Positions 1-9,168 of a stretch of 31,171 nt of DNA are shown here, piece by piece. Made by a program: the position numbers and the translations under genes. The first letter of the stretch is position 1. Every line of letters begins with the position of its first letter. The notes under the pieces were generated by a model. The model was not told the DNA's origin. It was given only the letters and a program-made list of their open reading frames with translations, and did no database searches. This DNA is from Zymomonas sp. (lineage in GTDB: Bacteria > Pseudomonadota > Alphaproteobacteria > Sphingomonadales > Sphingomonadaceae), in the NCBI GenBank assembly GCA_027489105.1, contig JAIYAJ010000551.1, positions 1 to 31,171 on the forward strand. Reading direction: 5' to 3'.

Positions 1-1
1 A

Positions 2-166
2 GGTAGCGGAGGAGCCTGGCGAGTGATCGCCGAGCTGGCGCCCCATCTGCTCCCCGGCGTGCCTGTCGAGCGGGCTGCCGCCTGCTCGTGGCGGGAACGG
101 TTGGAGTGTTTCCCGCCTAGCCCGACCGATCCTACCGATCGCGCCATCGCCCGGTTCCACCCGTGA
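2..166 (+). CDS. 3' end of an unidentified gene upstream of mcrC (partial)
   Basis: The frame is open from the first bases of the window and ends in TGA at 164-166. The last 54 residues are visible and end in ARFHP. The stop overlaps the GTG start of the McrC gene by four bases (GTGA), the usual sign of translational coupling. In type IV restriction systems the gene before mcrC normally encodes the McrB-type AAA+ GTPase, so that is the best guess from context. The visible tail carries no Walker or sensor motif and cannot confirm it. Confidence 0.6.
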   Translation, partial: GSGGAWRVIAELAPHLLPGVPVERAAACSWRERLECFPPSPTDPTDRAIARFHP

Positions 167-1488
167 CCCATCTGACCGTCCCCGAATGGGGGCCTACGGG
201 CGTACACAATGACACCGGCGTAGCGCCGAAGAACGCCTTTACCCGGAGTCAGGCAAATGCCCTGCTTCGGGCTGCGCGATCGCATATGCTGGCTAATCAG
301 TCCGGGACCAATATCCTTGTCGATCGCTACAGCGAGATACGAGCCCAGCAAGTTGTTGGAGTAATTGCCGCCCCGGGTTGCAGTCTTGAAATTCTGCCCA
401 AGATCGATGCTGCGTCGGATGAGGATGATGAAACAATCCGCACGCGGCTTGTTGCCATGCTCGACATTGCGCTTGGTCTCAAACTCGGAGACGGACAGGC
501 GCTGCCCATGGCGCGGCAGAGGGAAAACTTGCTCGATATTCTGATCCGCCTGTTTACCGATCGCCTGCTGGCCGAGGCGCGGCGCGGCTTGCCCCGCGGC
601 TATATAGCTCAGGAAGACGATCTAGCAGCGCTGAGGGGGCGGCTCGATGTCATCCGCCAGTTTACCCACCACGCCGTGCGACCCGACCGGCTTGCCTGCC
701 GCTTCGACACTCTGAATCCTGATATCCCATTGCTGCGTATCATGAAGGCCTGTGTTGTCCTGCTCCGCCATTATGCGCGTACCCTGGAGACGCAGAGGCG
801 ACTGGATGAGCTCCGTTTCCTCCTTGCCGATGTGAGTGATGTGGCTGTCAGTGTCTTACCTTGGACGCAGGTGCGCATCGATCGGACGAACCGTCGTTGG
901 GAAAGCCTGTATGGATTAGCCAAGCTATTCCTGAAGCGCGAATGGCAGCGCACCAACCATGATGCCAAAGCGGGCCAGGGAATTACCTTGCTGTTCGCCA
1001 TGAATGATCTGTTCGAAGCCTATATCGCCGCTCTGGCCCGCAAGGCGTTGCAGGGAAGCGATCTGACCGTCCATTCCCAGGGCGGATTGCGATATTGCCT
1101 GATGGAGGAGTGCGAAGGCGGCAAGCCGCGCTTCCAGACGACGCCGGACATTCTGATCAAGCGAAATGGGCAGGTTCAGTTGGTAATCGACACCAAGTGG
1201 AAGCTGGTTGGTCAAAATCCCGAAGACAAGAAACGCGGAGTGTCGCAGTCGGACGTCTATCAGATGATGGCATATGCCCGGCTCTATCGGTGCCGCGAGG
1301 TGATGTTGTTATACCCTCATCACGCCGGTCTAGGAGGCGATGGTCTGAACGCCGCTTACGCCATAATGGAGGGCAATGAACGCCTGCGGATCGCGAGCGT
1401 AAACCTGACTGCTGGAAAACAGGCGGTTCAACAGCGGCTAGCGGAACTGATTGTCCCCGATGTTGCCGGCTTGGAGGTAGACGCATAA
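163..1488 (+). CDS. mcrC: McrC-family nuclease subunit of a type IV (McrBC-like) restriction system
   Basis: The 441-residue protein looks like McrC, the partner that supplies the nuclease to the McrB GTPase motor and cuts modified foreign DNA. Its C-terminal third carries a PD-(D/E)XK site: PD at residues 328-329, then D343-T-K345 inside the strand LVIDTKWK, spaced as in McrC. The N-terminal half (about 1-200) fits the McrC region that contacts McrB. The GTG start at 163 overlaps the upstream stop by four bases, so both proteins are probably made from one message. No methyltransferase is seen next to it, which fits a type IV rather than type I-III system. The family call is firm; the target modification cannot be read from the sequence. 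Confidence 0.88.
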   Translation: MTHLTVPEWGPTGVHNDTGVAPKNAFTRSQANALLRAARSHMLANQSGTNILVDRYSEIRAQQVVGVIAAPGCSLEILPKIDAASDEDDETIRTRLVAMLDIALGLKLGDGQALPMARQRENLLDILIRLFTDRLLAEARRGLPRGYIAQEDDLAALRGRLDVIRQFTHHAVRPDRLACRFDTLNPDIPLLRIMKACVVLLRHYARTLETQRRLDELRFLLADVSDVAVSVLPWTQVRIDRTNRRWESLYGLAKLFLKREWQRTNHDAKAGQGITLLFAMNDLFEAYIAALARKALQGSDLTVHSQGGLRYCLMEECEGGKPRFQTTPDILIKRNGQVQLVIDTKWKLVGQNPEDKKRGVSQSDVYQMMAYARLYRCREVMLLYPHHAGLGGDGLNAAYAIMEGNERLRIASVNLTAGKQAVQQRLAELIVPDVAGLEVDA

Positions 1489-1591
1489 AATGGCCGGCGA
1501 CAAAGCGTTGTAATATAAAGCCTTGTTCGCACATCACGGTCCCTCTTCTGGCACCATTTTTCTAGCGACTGGTTCGCAAAATGCGTGATCT

Positions 1592-1609
1592 GCACCGAAG
1601 AATCGGTGC
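1592..1609. terminator. Hairpin downstream of mcrC, terminator-like
   Basis: GCACCGA and TCGGTGC form a perfect 7-bp stem around the tetraloop AGAA, about 100 bases after the mcrC stop. No T-run follows on either strand, so it may be a factor-dependent terminator or only a structural element. The rest of 1489-1708 shows no gene. Confidence 0.35.
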
Positions 1610-1708
1610 CACTATCTCACAGATCAGCTTCGTTGTTGCGCGCACTCATTTAGTGGACCAGGCTCGCACCAGCATGCCGGGGCGAGCTTCCACCCGCCCC
1701 TCGTCCCC

Positions 1709-2179
1709 TCACTCCTCCAGCAGCGCGCGCAGCATCCAGGCGGTTTGTTCGTGGATGCCGATGCGCTGGGTCAGCAGATCGGCGGTCGGCTCGTCGCTCG
1801 CGGCCTCGACGGCCGGATAAAGAGAGCGCGCGGTGCGGGCGGCGGCCTCGTGGCCCTTGGCGAGGATTGCGACCATTTCCAGCGCCTTGGGCGGTGTGGT
1901 CGGCGCGTCGGGGAGCGAGCTGAGTTCGGAGAATTGCGCATAGGAGCCAGGAGCCGGAAAGCCGAGCGAGCGGATGCGCTCGGCGATCGGGTCGACCGCA
2001 GTCCACAGCTCGGTATATTGCGCCATGAACATCGCGTGCAGGCTGTTGAACATCGGCCCGGTGACGTTCCAGTGGAAATTGTGGGTCGTCAGATAGAGGG
2101 TGTAGGTGTCCGCCAGCAGGCGCCCGAGCCCGTCCGAGATCGCCTTCCGATCCTGCTCGTCGATACCGATATTGACCAT
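1709..2179 (-). CDS. dps: Dps-family DNA-binding ferritin-like protein
   Basis: This 156-residue protein has the length and helical make-up of Dps. Dps dodecamers bind DNA and oxidise Fe(II) with peroxide, protecting the chromosome in stress and stationary phase. The ferroxidase residues are present with the spacing of E. coli Dps: H36 in HWNVTG, H48 in SLHAM, then D63 and E67 in VDPIAER. The start is supported by GGGAGG six bases before the ATG at 2179. It lies on the same strand as the broken bestrophin-type gene, 124 bases after that gene's end. The N-terminus is short, without the lysine-rich tail E. coli uses for DNA binding, so DNA binding should not be taken for granted. Confidence 0.93.
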   Translation of the reverse strand: MVNIGIDEQDRKAISDGLGRLLADTYTLYLTTHNFHWNVTGPMFNSLHAMFMAQYTELWTAVDPIAERIRSLGFPAPGSYAQFSELSSLPDAPTTPPKALEMVAILAKGHEAAARTARSLYPAVEAASDEPTADLLTQRIGIHEQTAWMLRALLEE

Positions 2180-2303
2180 GTCATGCCTCCCGGGTGTGGC
2201 CGCCTTCGCCCAGAACGGACAGAGGCGGCGCGTTCCCGATGGTCATAACGGCACCGTCATCACCGCCCAAGCGAAAGCGACGGGCACGGTGCATTTTCTA
2301 CCC

Positions 2304-3096
2304 CTAACAGAGGATGTTGCGATGGTCCGGCTCGAGCGGTTCGGGCGCCGGTTCGCCCAGCGCCTGCAGCAGGTCGATCTCGATCGTCCGGCACATCGCG
2401 CAGAGCGGCAGATCGTGGACGCTATTGGCGAAGGGATCGACCAGATCATCGCCCACCGCCAGCACCGCGAGGAACATCAGCCCGGCCACCGTCGATCCGA
2501 AGGGCGTCGCATAGCCCAGCGTCTCGACCAGCCCGATCGGCAGGAAGATGCAGAACAGGTGGGTGAACAGCATCGGGAAGAAGCGATACTGGTTCGGCAG
2601 CGGCGTGTTCTTGAGCCGCTCCATCCCGCCCTGCGCGTTCGACAGTCTCGTCCATCGGCTGCCGACGCAGCTGGCAGCGCAGCGCATGGACATAGGCAAT
2701 CTGCCGAAAAATGATTTCCCGCCGGATCTGCTCGACCTCAGAGTGCGACAGATAGGCCTTGGCCGCGCGGGCGAGGCTGCGGCTGGCGTTGATCATCTGT
2801 CCCCACAGGCCGCGCCCTTCCCACCAGCGCCGATAGGCGGAGTTGCTGCGAAAGCCGAGGAACAGCGCGAGTGCGGAGCCGAACAGGGTCAGCGGCAGGC
2901 CCGGTGTTTTGAACGGCAGGACATAATAAGCGACCGTGACGATCACGCCCCACAGAAAGAGAAACAGCAGCGGCTTCCCGACTTCGCGAGCGATCTGGGT
3001 CATGCGCGGCGTGTCGGAGATGATCATATGGGTTCGGCCGTCCAGCGAGGCCGCCATTCGTTCGGCAGCGCGGCGTATAGAGATGGCGCCTCCCAT
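2304..3096 (-). pseudogene. Bestrophin-type (RFP-TM/YneE family) channel gene with internal deletion and frameshift
   Basis: Two adjacent minus-strand frames together resemble one bestrophin-family anion channel. The first (3096 to about 2650) has MIISDTPRM, the transmembrane start and the family block LGFRSNSAYRRWWEGRGLWG, and runs to LRCQLRRQPMDET. The second frame then continues with RLSNAQGGMERLKNTPLP, LFCIFLPIGLVETLG, DDLVDPF and TIEIDLLQ, the usual C-terminal half. By comparison with YneE, roughly 55-60 residues between the two blocks are missing, and the deletion leaves the halves out of frame near 2645. AGGGA seven bases before ATG 3096 supports the start. The gene is therefore most likely broken; the upper frame alone ends in a nonsense tail. 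Confidence 0.8.
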
Positions 3097-3244
3097 TTTG
3101 TTTCCCTGCAACCGTTCTACCGCTGCAAGACCGACTTCTGCCGCGCATGACACCTATTTTGCGAGCCGCGTCCGAAACCAATGAAACTATCGCGCCGCAG
3201 CATCATTTTCTGAGGGTCGCCGTACGGGGAAGGAAGCGCATCGC

Positions 3245-5542
3245 ATGCTCAATCAGGTTCGCTCCATCTTTCAGACCGCCATCGCGGACCGGGGCGACCG
3301 AACGTCACGGGGAAAGATCGAGCACATCGCGGTGATCGGTAACGCCCTGCCCCGCCGCTGTGGGCTGGCGACCTTCACGTCGCATGTGGTGGACGCCCTC
3401 CAGGCGCGTTTTCCCCAACTGATCGTCGACCATTATGCGATGGATGACGGCTCCGGGGTCGCCTATCCCGACAATGTCCGCACCATCGCAGCGGGGGACC
3501 CGACGGCCTATCGGCTGACGGCCGGCCTGATCGAGGCGAGCGGCGCGCAGGCGATCTGGCTGCAGCACGAGTTCGGCATCTTCGGGGGGGCGGCCGGCGA
3601 GCATGTCATGCGCCTGCTCGAACGCTCGACGCTTCCCGTCATCGCCAATCTTCACACGGTTCTGGAACGGCCCTCCGATGCCGAGAGACGCCTCTTCGAC
3701 CGGCTGCTGGCGCGCTGCGCCCATGTGATCGTCATGGCCGAGCGCGGCAAAGCGATCCTGCAGCGCGTCTATGGCCTCGCCCCGGATCGGATTTCCGTAG
3801 TCCCTCATGGTGTCCCCGACCGCGCCTATATCGAGCCCGACCGCGCCAAAACCCGTTTCGGCCTGGCTGGCCGCAAGGTCGTGATGAGCTTCGGTCTGCT
3901 CGCGGCCGACAAGGGCATCGGCTTCATGATCGACGCCATGCCGGCGGTCGCTCGGCGTCACCCGGATGTCCTCTATCTTGTCATCGGGGCGACCCACCCC
4001 AATCTGATCCGCGAACAGGGCGAAGCGCTGCGCGACAGCCTCATCGCGCGTGCCGCCGATCTGGGCGTTGCCGGCAATGTCCGCTTCATCGGCGAATTTC
4101 TGGAGCAGGAAGATCTGCTCGACTGGCTCGAAGCAGCCGATGTCTATGTGACGCCCTATCTCAACATGGCGCAGATCACCTCGGGAACGCTGTCCTATGC
4201 TATCGGACTGGGCAAGCCGGTGGTCTCGACGCCCTATCTCCACGCGGCGGAGCTGCTCGCCGACGATCATGGCGTTCTCGTGCCGCCGCGCGACGCGCAG
4301 GCGCTGGCAACGGCCGTGCTCGACCTGCTCGACGACGGCGACGCACGCGACGCGCTCGCCCACCGCGCCTATGCCCTGGGCCGCGATCTGCTCTGGCCGC
4401 GTGCCGTCGAACGCGCCGTCGACCTGATCGAGAGCGCCAATGAAGCGCGGCCCTATGTCGGCCGTTTCACCAGCCGCCGGCCGCTCCGGCCGTCGCTGGA
4501 GGCGGTCAAGCGGATGACCGACGGTACGGGCATGCTCCAGCATGGCGTCCATAGCGTGCCGGATCGCAACCATGGCTATTGCATCGACGACAACGCCCGT
4601 GCGCTGATTCTGATGTGCCGCCTCGGTCCAGAGATGGAAGCGGCTACCGGTCCGCTGGCCTCGACCTATGCCGCGTTCATCAACCATGGCTGGAACCCGG
4701 ATCGGGGCCGCTTCCGCAATTTCATGAATTATGACCGCAGCTGGTGCGAGACCGAGGGGTCGGAGGACAGCAATGGCCGGACGCTATGGGCGCTCGGCTG
4801 TGCTGCCGCGCACGCTTCCGACGCCGGCATTCGCGGCTGGGCTGCGGAAATGTTCGACCGGGCCGCGCCGCTGGCCGATGCGTTGATCTCCCCGCGCGCT
4901 TCAGCCTTTGCAGCTCTGGGCGCTGCCCATAGGCTGGAGCAGTGCCCGGATCACGCCATCGCCAGGGCGATGCTGGAGCAGAGCATCGACATGCTCAAAC
5001 GGCTGCTCGTCGCATCGCGCCGGCCCGATTGGGCATGGTTCGAAACGGTGCTGGCCTATGACAATGCGCGGCTGCCTGAAGCTTTGCTGCGCGCCGGGCG
5101 GTTGCTGAAAGATCGCGAAGCGATCGAGGTCGGGCTGGAAACGCTGACATGGATCGCCGACATACAGACCAATCCGGCCGGCGCCTTTCGCCCGATCGGC
5201 ACCGACAGCTTTCAGCGCCCTTATGCAGCCCCCCTACCCTTCGATCAGCAGCCCCTGGAAGCACAGGCGATGATCGATGCCTGCACCGCCGCGATGGCCG
5301 TCGGCGATGATCCGACATGGCTGGATCAGGCATGGCGCGCTTATGGCTGGTTCCTCGGAGACAATGATCTTGGGTTACCATTGGCGGAGGGAACTGACGG
5401 CGGCTGCCATGATGGCCTCATGCCGCATGGGATCAATCGCAATCAGGGTGCAGAATCCATTCTGGCTCTGCAACTAGCCAACGCCTCCATGCGTTCGCTC
5501 GGCGAGAAACAGGATAACCGGCCCGCCCGTACGGCTGCCTGA
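3245..5542 (+). CDS. GT4-type glycosyltransferase with C-terminal helical (alpha/alpha) domain
   Basis: The 765-residue protein has two parts. Residues about 27-390 form a GT-B glycosyltransferase of the GT4 type: IAVIGNALPRRCGLATF at the N-terminus, VVPHGVP before the second Rossmann half, and TSGTLSYAIGLGKPVVSTPY (about 312-331), the donor-sugar region. Residues about 395-745 form a second domain with HGYCIDDNARAL near 443-454 and many helices, resembling an (alpha/alpha)6 barrel as in sugar epimerases or glycosidases. AAGGAAG upstream supports the ATG. The next gene, 47 bases on, is a GH130 enzyme; the pairing suggests making and phosphorolysing a mannose-type or related oligosaccharide in the cytoplasm. 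The actual sugar is not known from sequence. Confidence 0.82.
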   Translation: MLNQVRSIFQTAIADRGDRTSRGKIEHIAVIGNALPRRCGLATFTSHVVDALQARFPQLIVDHYAMDDGSGVAYPDNVRTIAAGDPTAYRLTAGLIEASGAQAIWLQHEFGIFGGAAGEHVMRLLERSTLPVIANLHTVLERPSDAERRLFDRLLARCAHVIVMAERGKAILQRVYGLAPDRISVVPHGVPDRAYIEPDRAKTRFGLAGRKVVMSFGLLAADKGIGFMIDAMPAVARRHPDVLYLVIGATHPNLIREQGEALRDSLIARAADLGVAGNVRFIGEFLEQEDLLDWLEAADVYVTPYLNMAQITSGTLSYAIGLGKPVVSTPYLHAAELLADDHGVLVPPRDAQALATAVLDLLDDGDARDALAHRAYALGRDLLWPRAVERAVDLIESANEARPYVGRFTSRRPLRPSLEAVKRMTDGTGMLQHGVHSVPDRNHGYCIDDNARALILMCRLGPEMEAATGPLASTYAAFINHGWNPDRGRFRNFMNYDRSWCETEGSEDSNGRTLWALGCAAAHASDAGIRGWAAEMFDRAAPLADALISPRASAFAALGAAHRLEQCPDHAIARAMLEQSIDMLKRLLVASRRPDWAWFETVLAYDNARLPEALLRAGRLLKDREAIEVGLETLTWIADIQTNPAGAFRPIGTDSFQRPYAAPLPFDQQPLEAQAMIDACTAAMAVGDDPTWLDQAWRAYGWFLGDNDLGLPLAEGTDGGCHDGLMPHGINRNQGAESILALQLANASMRSLGEKQDNRPARTAA

Positions 5543-5589
5543 GCGGAGCTGGCGGGGCGGTTCGCTGTCCCATCAACACCCGGGAGCCT

Positions 5590-6873
5590 ATGCTCGCTGA
5601 TCATAACCACCGCCTTCGCCTGACCGCCGACGCATCGCGCGTCGTGGTTCGCCCCTTCCACCTCGCCTGGCAGGCCAACGGCTCGGAGCCGGGTCGTGCC
5701 CAGCGCCTCGTCAGTGCCGTGTTGGCGCTCGACATGGTCGAGACGCGCAGCCAGCTCGCGTTGGTCCTCGCCGATTTCGAAGCGCGGCACTGGCAGACGC
5801 GCCGGGTCTTCTCGACGCGCTACGAGCAGATCGCCAATCAATTGGCTCTCGACAGAGACGGGCTGGAGGATGAGCGCAAGCAACTCATCGGCGCCTATTT
5901 TTGCCACGAATATAGCTATGCCGCAGCGGCACTGATGAACCCCAGCGTGGTGCCGCACCCCGACCAGTCGGGGCTGACCGCGAACACGCTGCGCATCCTC
6001 ATGTCTCTCCGCGCGGTCGGCGAAGGCCATATCAGCTCGATCGCCTTTCGCGAGGGGCTGATCACAATCGACGGCGACCTCGAACTCGCACCCGAGCCCC
6101 CCTTCGCGACGGCGGCCGATGCCCCCGATGCCGATGGCGTGCGCGATCAGGACGGTCCGATCACGATCGAGCGGCATCGCGACAGCACGCTGTCGGGGAC
6201 GGTGATCTTCCCGATGACCCCGGCCCAGCGCAACGGACTGGAAGATCTGCGCCTCACCCATTTCACCCATGACGATGGCAGCACCGAATATATCGGCACC
6301 TACACCGCCTATTCGGGCCGGGACATCCAGTCCGAACTGATGCGGACGCGCGACTTCCGCTCGATCGACCTGATCCCGATGCGGGGTGCGGCCGCCCGCA
6401 ACAAGGGCATGGCGCTGTTCCCGCGCAAGATCGGCGGGCGCTACATGATGATCGGTCGGCAGGACGGGCAGAATCTGTTCCTGCTGGAGTCGGACGAGGT
6501 CGACCATTGGGAAGATGGCGCACCGCTGCTGGCGCCCGCCTTCCCCTGGGAATTCATCCAGATCGGCAATTGCGGCCCGCCGATCGAACTCGACGAGGGC
6601 TGGCTGCTGCTCACCCATGGTGTCGGTGCCATGCGAAAATATTCGATCGGCGCGATCCTGCTCGACCGGGACGACCCCGGCAAGGTGCTGGGCCGGACGC
6701 GACAGCCGATCCTCGCTCCGCAAGACGAGGATCGTGAAGGCTATGTGCCCAATGTCGTCTATACCTGCGGCGCGCTGCGCCACGGCGACAATCTGTTCAT
6801 GCCCTATGGCGTCGCCGACAGTTCGGTGGCTTTCGCCTTCATACCCATCCGGGAACTGCTGGAGCGGCTGTAA
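5590..6873 (+). CDS. GH130-family glycoside phosphorylase/hydrolase
   Basis: This 427-residue protein belongs to the five-bladed propeller family GH130, mostly beta-mannoside phosphorylases and some hydrolases. Family signs are GLEDLRL at 216-222, where D219 matches the catalytic acid, followed by YIGTYTAY. Later come NKGMALFPRKIGGRY, carrying Lys and Arg that could bind phosphate, and GNCGPPIELDEGWLLLTHGV. There is no signal peptide, so it acts in the cytoplasm. GGGAG lies three bases before the ATG, a little close. It follows the GT4 gene by 47 bases on the same strand and probably shares its transcript. GH130-fold enzymes also include GT108 glycosyltransferases, so synthesis rather than breakdown cannot be excluded. 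The family is clear; the substrate is not. Confidence 0.87.
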   Translation: MLADHNHRLRLTADASRVVVRPFHLAWQANGSEPGRAQRLVSAVLALDMVETRSQLALVLADFEARHWQTRRVFSTRYEQIANQLALDRDGLEDERKQLIGAYFCHEYSYAAAALMNPSVVPHPDQSGLTANTLRILMSLRAVGEGHISSIAFREGLITIDGDLELAPEPPFATAADAPDADGVRDQDGPITIERHRDSTLSGTVIFPMTPAQRNGLEDLRLTHFTHDDGSTEYIGTYTAYSGRDIQSELMRTRDFRSIDLIPMRGAAARNKGMALFPRKIGGRYMMIGRQDGQNLFLLESDEVDHWEDGAPLLAPAFPWEFIQIGNCGPPIELDEGWLLLTHGVGAMRKYSIGAILLDRDDPGKVLGRTRQPILAPQDEDREGYVPNVVYTCGALRHGDNLFMPYGVADSSVAFAFIPIRELLERL

Positions 6874-6882
6874 GGCGACCCG

Positions 6883-7695
6883 TCAGATCGCGCGTCGCGC
6901 TTCGCCCAGCACCGACCGGACCACGCTGGCCGGGACGGCGAAGCCGATGCCGATATTGCCCTCGCCGCCCGGCGCGAGGATGGCGGTGTTGATGCCGATC
7001 ACCTCCCCGCGCATGTTGATCAGCGGGCCGCCCGAATTGCCGGGGTTGATCGGGGCGTCGGTCTGGATCAGGCCGATACCGCTCTGCGGGGTCAGGCCCC
7101 GGCCCAATGCGCTGACGATCCCGGCGGTGACGGTCTGGCCGAGACCGAAGGGGTTGCCGATGGCCACGACATAATCTCCCACCTCGGCGCTGTCGGTCGG
7201 CGCCAGCGGCGCGGCGACCAGCTTCTCCGGGGGGATGCGGAGAACCGCCAGATCGGCCTGCGGGCTGGTGCCGAGCAGTTCGGCCTGGAACTGGCGCTTG
7301 TCCTGCAGGACGACGAGGATCGCGGAGCCGCCGCCGACGACATGGTTGTTCGTGAGAACCAGCCCCCGCGCCGCGTCGATGATCACGCCCGATCCGGCGG
7401 ACATGCGCGGCTGGACCGCCGAGTCAGGCACGCCCAGGAAACGCCGGAAATAGGGATCGCGCAGCAGCGGGTTCTGCGCATAGGGCGACGGATAGGCGAC
7501 CGCGATGTTGACGACGGCCGGAGATACACGCCTGACGAGCGGCGCCACGCTCAGCCGGTCGAGGGGCACAGGTTCGCCCGAGGCTGCCAGCGCGACGCCA
7601 TTTGCGGCGGGAGCCTCCGATCCCCGCTCCTGCCAGGCCGGGATCGCGACAGCGGCTCCGAGAATCAGAGCCGCCGCGATGGCCGCCTTGCGCAT
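6883..7695 (-). CDS. Exported S1C serine protease, DegP/HtrA-like, without PDZ domain
   Basis: This 270-residue protein is a trypsin-fold protease of the HtrA group. The triad is complete: H118 in LTNNHVV, D148 in ADLAVL and S221 in NPGNSGGPL. The chain ends soon after the protease fold (GFAVP at 251-255), so the one or two PDZ domains of DegP are absent. The N-terminus [17 protein letters not shown] is a signal peptide or membrane anchor, placing it in the periplasm. I chose ATG 7695 because AGGGAG lies about nine bases ahead; an ATG at 7704 touches the ribosome site, and a longer frame reaches 7743. It lies 91 bases after the aminotransferase stop, on the same strand, and converges on the GH130 gene. 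Confidence 0.87.
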   Translation of the reverse strand: MRKAAIAAALILGAAVAIPAWQERGSEAPAANGVALAASGEPVPLDRLSVAPLVRRVSPAVVNIAVAYPSPYAQNPLLRDPYFRRFLGVPDSAVQPRMSAGSGVIIDAARGLVLTNNHVVGGGSAILVVLQDKRQFQAELLGTSPQADLAVLRIPPEKLVAAPLAPTDSAEVGDYVVAIGNPFGLGQTVTAGIVSALGRGLTPQSGIGLIQTDAPINPGNSGGPLINMRGEVIGINTAILAPGGEGNIGIGFAVPASVVRSVLGEARRAI

Positions 7696-7786
7696 TGTCT
7701 TCATCTCCCTTTGCTTCCGATAGGCCGGATGGCAGATGATCATGCGGCCCGCGATTTTCCAGAGGCGCTCCGCCCCGAAAGCCCGG

Positions 7787-8926
7787 TCAGCCGATGCGCG
7801 GCTGCGCCTCGAACCAGGGGATCATCCGTCCGATCGCCTCTTCGATCAGCGGGGTCGAGACCGCGAAGCTGAAACGGATGAAGCGGTGCCCGTCGACGGG
7901 ATCGAAATCGAGCCCCGGCGCCGTCGCCACGCCGGTTTCGCGCAGCAGACGCTCGCATAAGGCGATGCTGTCGTCGGTCAGATGGCGGATATCGGCATAG
8001 ATGTAGAAGGCGCCGTCGGGCGGCGCGATCTTCTGCAGCCCCATCGCCGGCAAGGCATCCAGCAGCAGGTCGCGGTTGCGGGCATAGGTGCGCAGATGCC
8101 CTTCCAGCTCGTCGCGACAGTCGAAGGCGATCAGCCCGGCGCGCTGGGCCAGAACCGGCGGCGTCAGGAACAGATTGCCCATCCGCGCCCGCGCCGCCGG
8201 GATCAGGTCACGCGGCACGAGCAGCCAGCCGAGCCGCCATCCGGCCATGCTGTAATATTTGGAGAAGCTGTTGACGATCAGCGCATCCGCATCCCGTTCG
8301 ATCATCGATGCGATCGGCACGCCATAGCCGAGCCCATGGTAGATCTCGTCCGAGATGATCCGGATCCCGCGCTCATGGCAGATCGTGGCGATGGCCGCGA
8401 GTTCGTCGGGTGCGATCACCGTGCCGGTGGGATTGGCCGGGCTCGCGACGATCAGGCCTTCGGGTGCCGGCGACAACGCAGCGATCGCAGCGGCGGTAAG
8501 CTGATAGCGCTCCTCGGGCCCGCAGCCAATCTCGACCGGCTCCAGATACAGGGCGCGCAGCGTATTGCGATAGGCGACATAGCCCGGCCGGGCCAGCGCG
8601 ACCCGTGCACCGGGCCGGAACAGACAGGACAGCGCGAGCACGAAGGCGGGCGATGCGCCGCAGGTGAGGATGATCTGCTCGGGATCGACCTCGACGCCGT
8701 GCCGCTCGGCATAATGGCGGGCGATCCGCTCCTTCAGCGGCATGCTCTCCCAATAACCCATGGGATCATTGTCGAGGATGCCGTGCGCGGCGGCGAGCGC
8801 CTCGACAGGCGCGCCGGTGGACGGCTGCCCGAACTCCATATGGATGATCGACTGGCCGGCCGTCGACAGGGCATGGGCGATGCGGCTGATGCCGATGGCG
8901 TGGAAGGGTTCAACCTGTGCGATCAT
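7787..8926 (-). CDS. Class I/II PLP-dependent aminotransferase
   Basis: This 379-residue fold-type I aminotransferase shows the full PLP site: N165 in SPANPTG, D193 and Y196 in SDEIYHG, and the Schiff-base lysine K223 in [21 protein letters not shown] near the C-terminus carries the Arg that usually binds the substrate carboxylate. It most resembles aspartate/aromatic-type transaminases and the members often annotated as MalY/PatB-like or pyridoxal-dependent aminotransferases. No neighbour fixes its amino acid. It is divergent from the PQQ alcohol dehydrogenase across a 242-base region holding two dyads. It is cytoplasmic; no signal peptide is seen. The fold call is strong and the substrate unknown. 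Confidence 0.9.
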   Translation of the reverse strand: MIAQVEPFHAIGISRIAHALSTAGQSIIHMEFGQPSTGAPVEALAAAHGILDNDPMGYWESMPLKERIARHYAERHGVEVDPEQIILTCGASPAFVLALSCLFRPGARVALARPGYVAYRNTLRALYLEPVEIGCGPEERYQLTAAAIAALSPAPEGLIVASPANPTGTVIAPDELAAIATICHERGIRIISDEIYHGLGYGVPIASMIERDADALIVNSFSKYYSMAGWRLGWLLVPRDLIPAARARMGNLFLTPPVLAQRAGLIAFDCRDELEGHLRTYARNRDLLLDALPAMGLQKIAPPDGAFYIYADIRHLTDDSIALCERLLRETGVATAPGLDFDPVDGHRFIRFSFAVSTPLIEEAIGRMIPWFEAQPRIG

Positions 8927-9026
8927 GCACGTCTGCTAAGGCCAGCGGGCGATGCAGACAATGGGCTCCGGCGACGAACAGAAAGCGCCAACGCACGCAC
9001 GAACTGGGTACGCATTTGAGCATCGC

Positions 9027-9045
9027 TTGATCACAATCGGATCAA
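9027..9045. promoter_or_regulatory. Inverted repeat TTGATC-N7-GATCAA, operator-like
   Basis: A perfect 6-bp dyad with a 7-base centre sits between the divergent aminotransferase and PQQ dehydrogenase genes. A second short dyad, GATTG-ACG-CAATC, follows at 9054-9066 and overlaps the proposed -35 box. Such pairs are typical binding sites for dimeric regulators; which protein binds is unknown. Confidence 0.45.
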
Positions 9046-9055
9046 TAGGCGCAGA

Positions 9056-9084
9056 TTGACGCAATCCCGATACCGCATCATGAT
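9056..9084 (+). promoter_or_regulatory. Candidate sigma-70 promoter for the PQQ alcohol dehydrogenase
   Basis: TTGACG (9056-9061) matches five of six bases of the -35 consensus. CATGAT (9079-9084), 17 bases on, matches four of six of the -10 consensus. It lies 84 bases before the GTG start and overlaps a dyad, which would allow repression. It was picked by eye only. Confidence 0.35.
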
Positions 9085-9168
9085 AACGGAACCAGATACC
9101 GTAAAACAGGAACGGGTCTGGACGGAAAGGCGGAACGACGCCTTCCCGATGCGGAGAGGAGAGACAGG

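Noticed and set aside
2195..2235. GGAAC and CGTT elements upstream of dps on the minus strand, resembling an EcfG general stress promoter
   Set aside because: The spacer is 14 bases; EcfG promoters use about 16-17. It may be a coincidence in GC-rich DNA.
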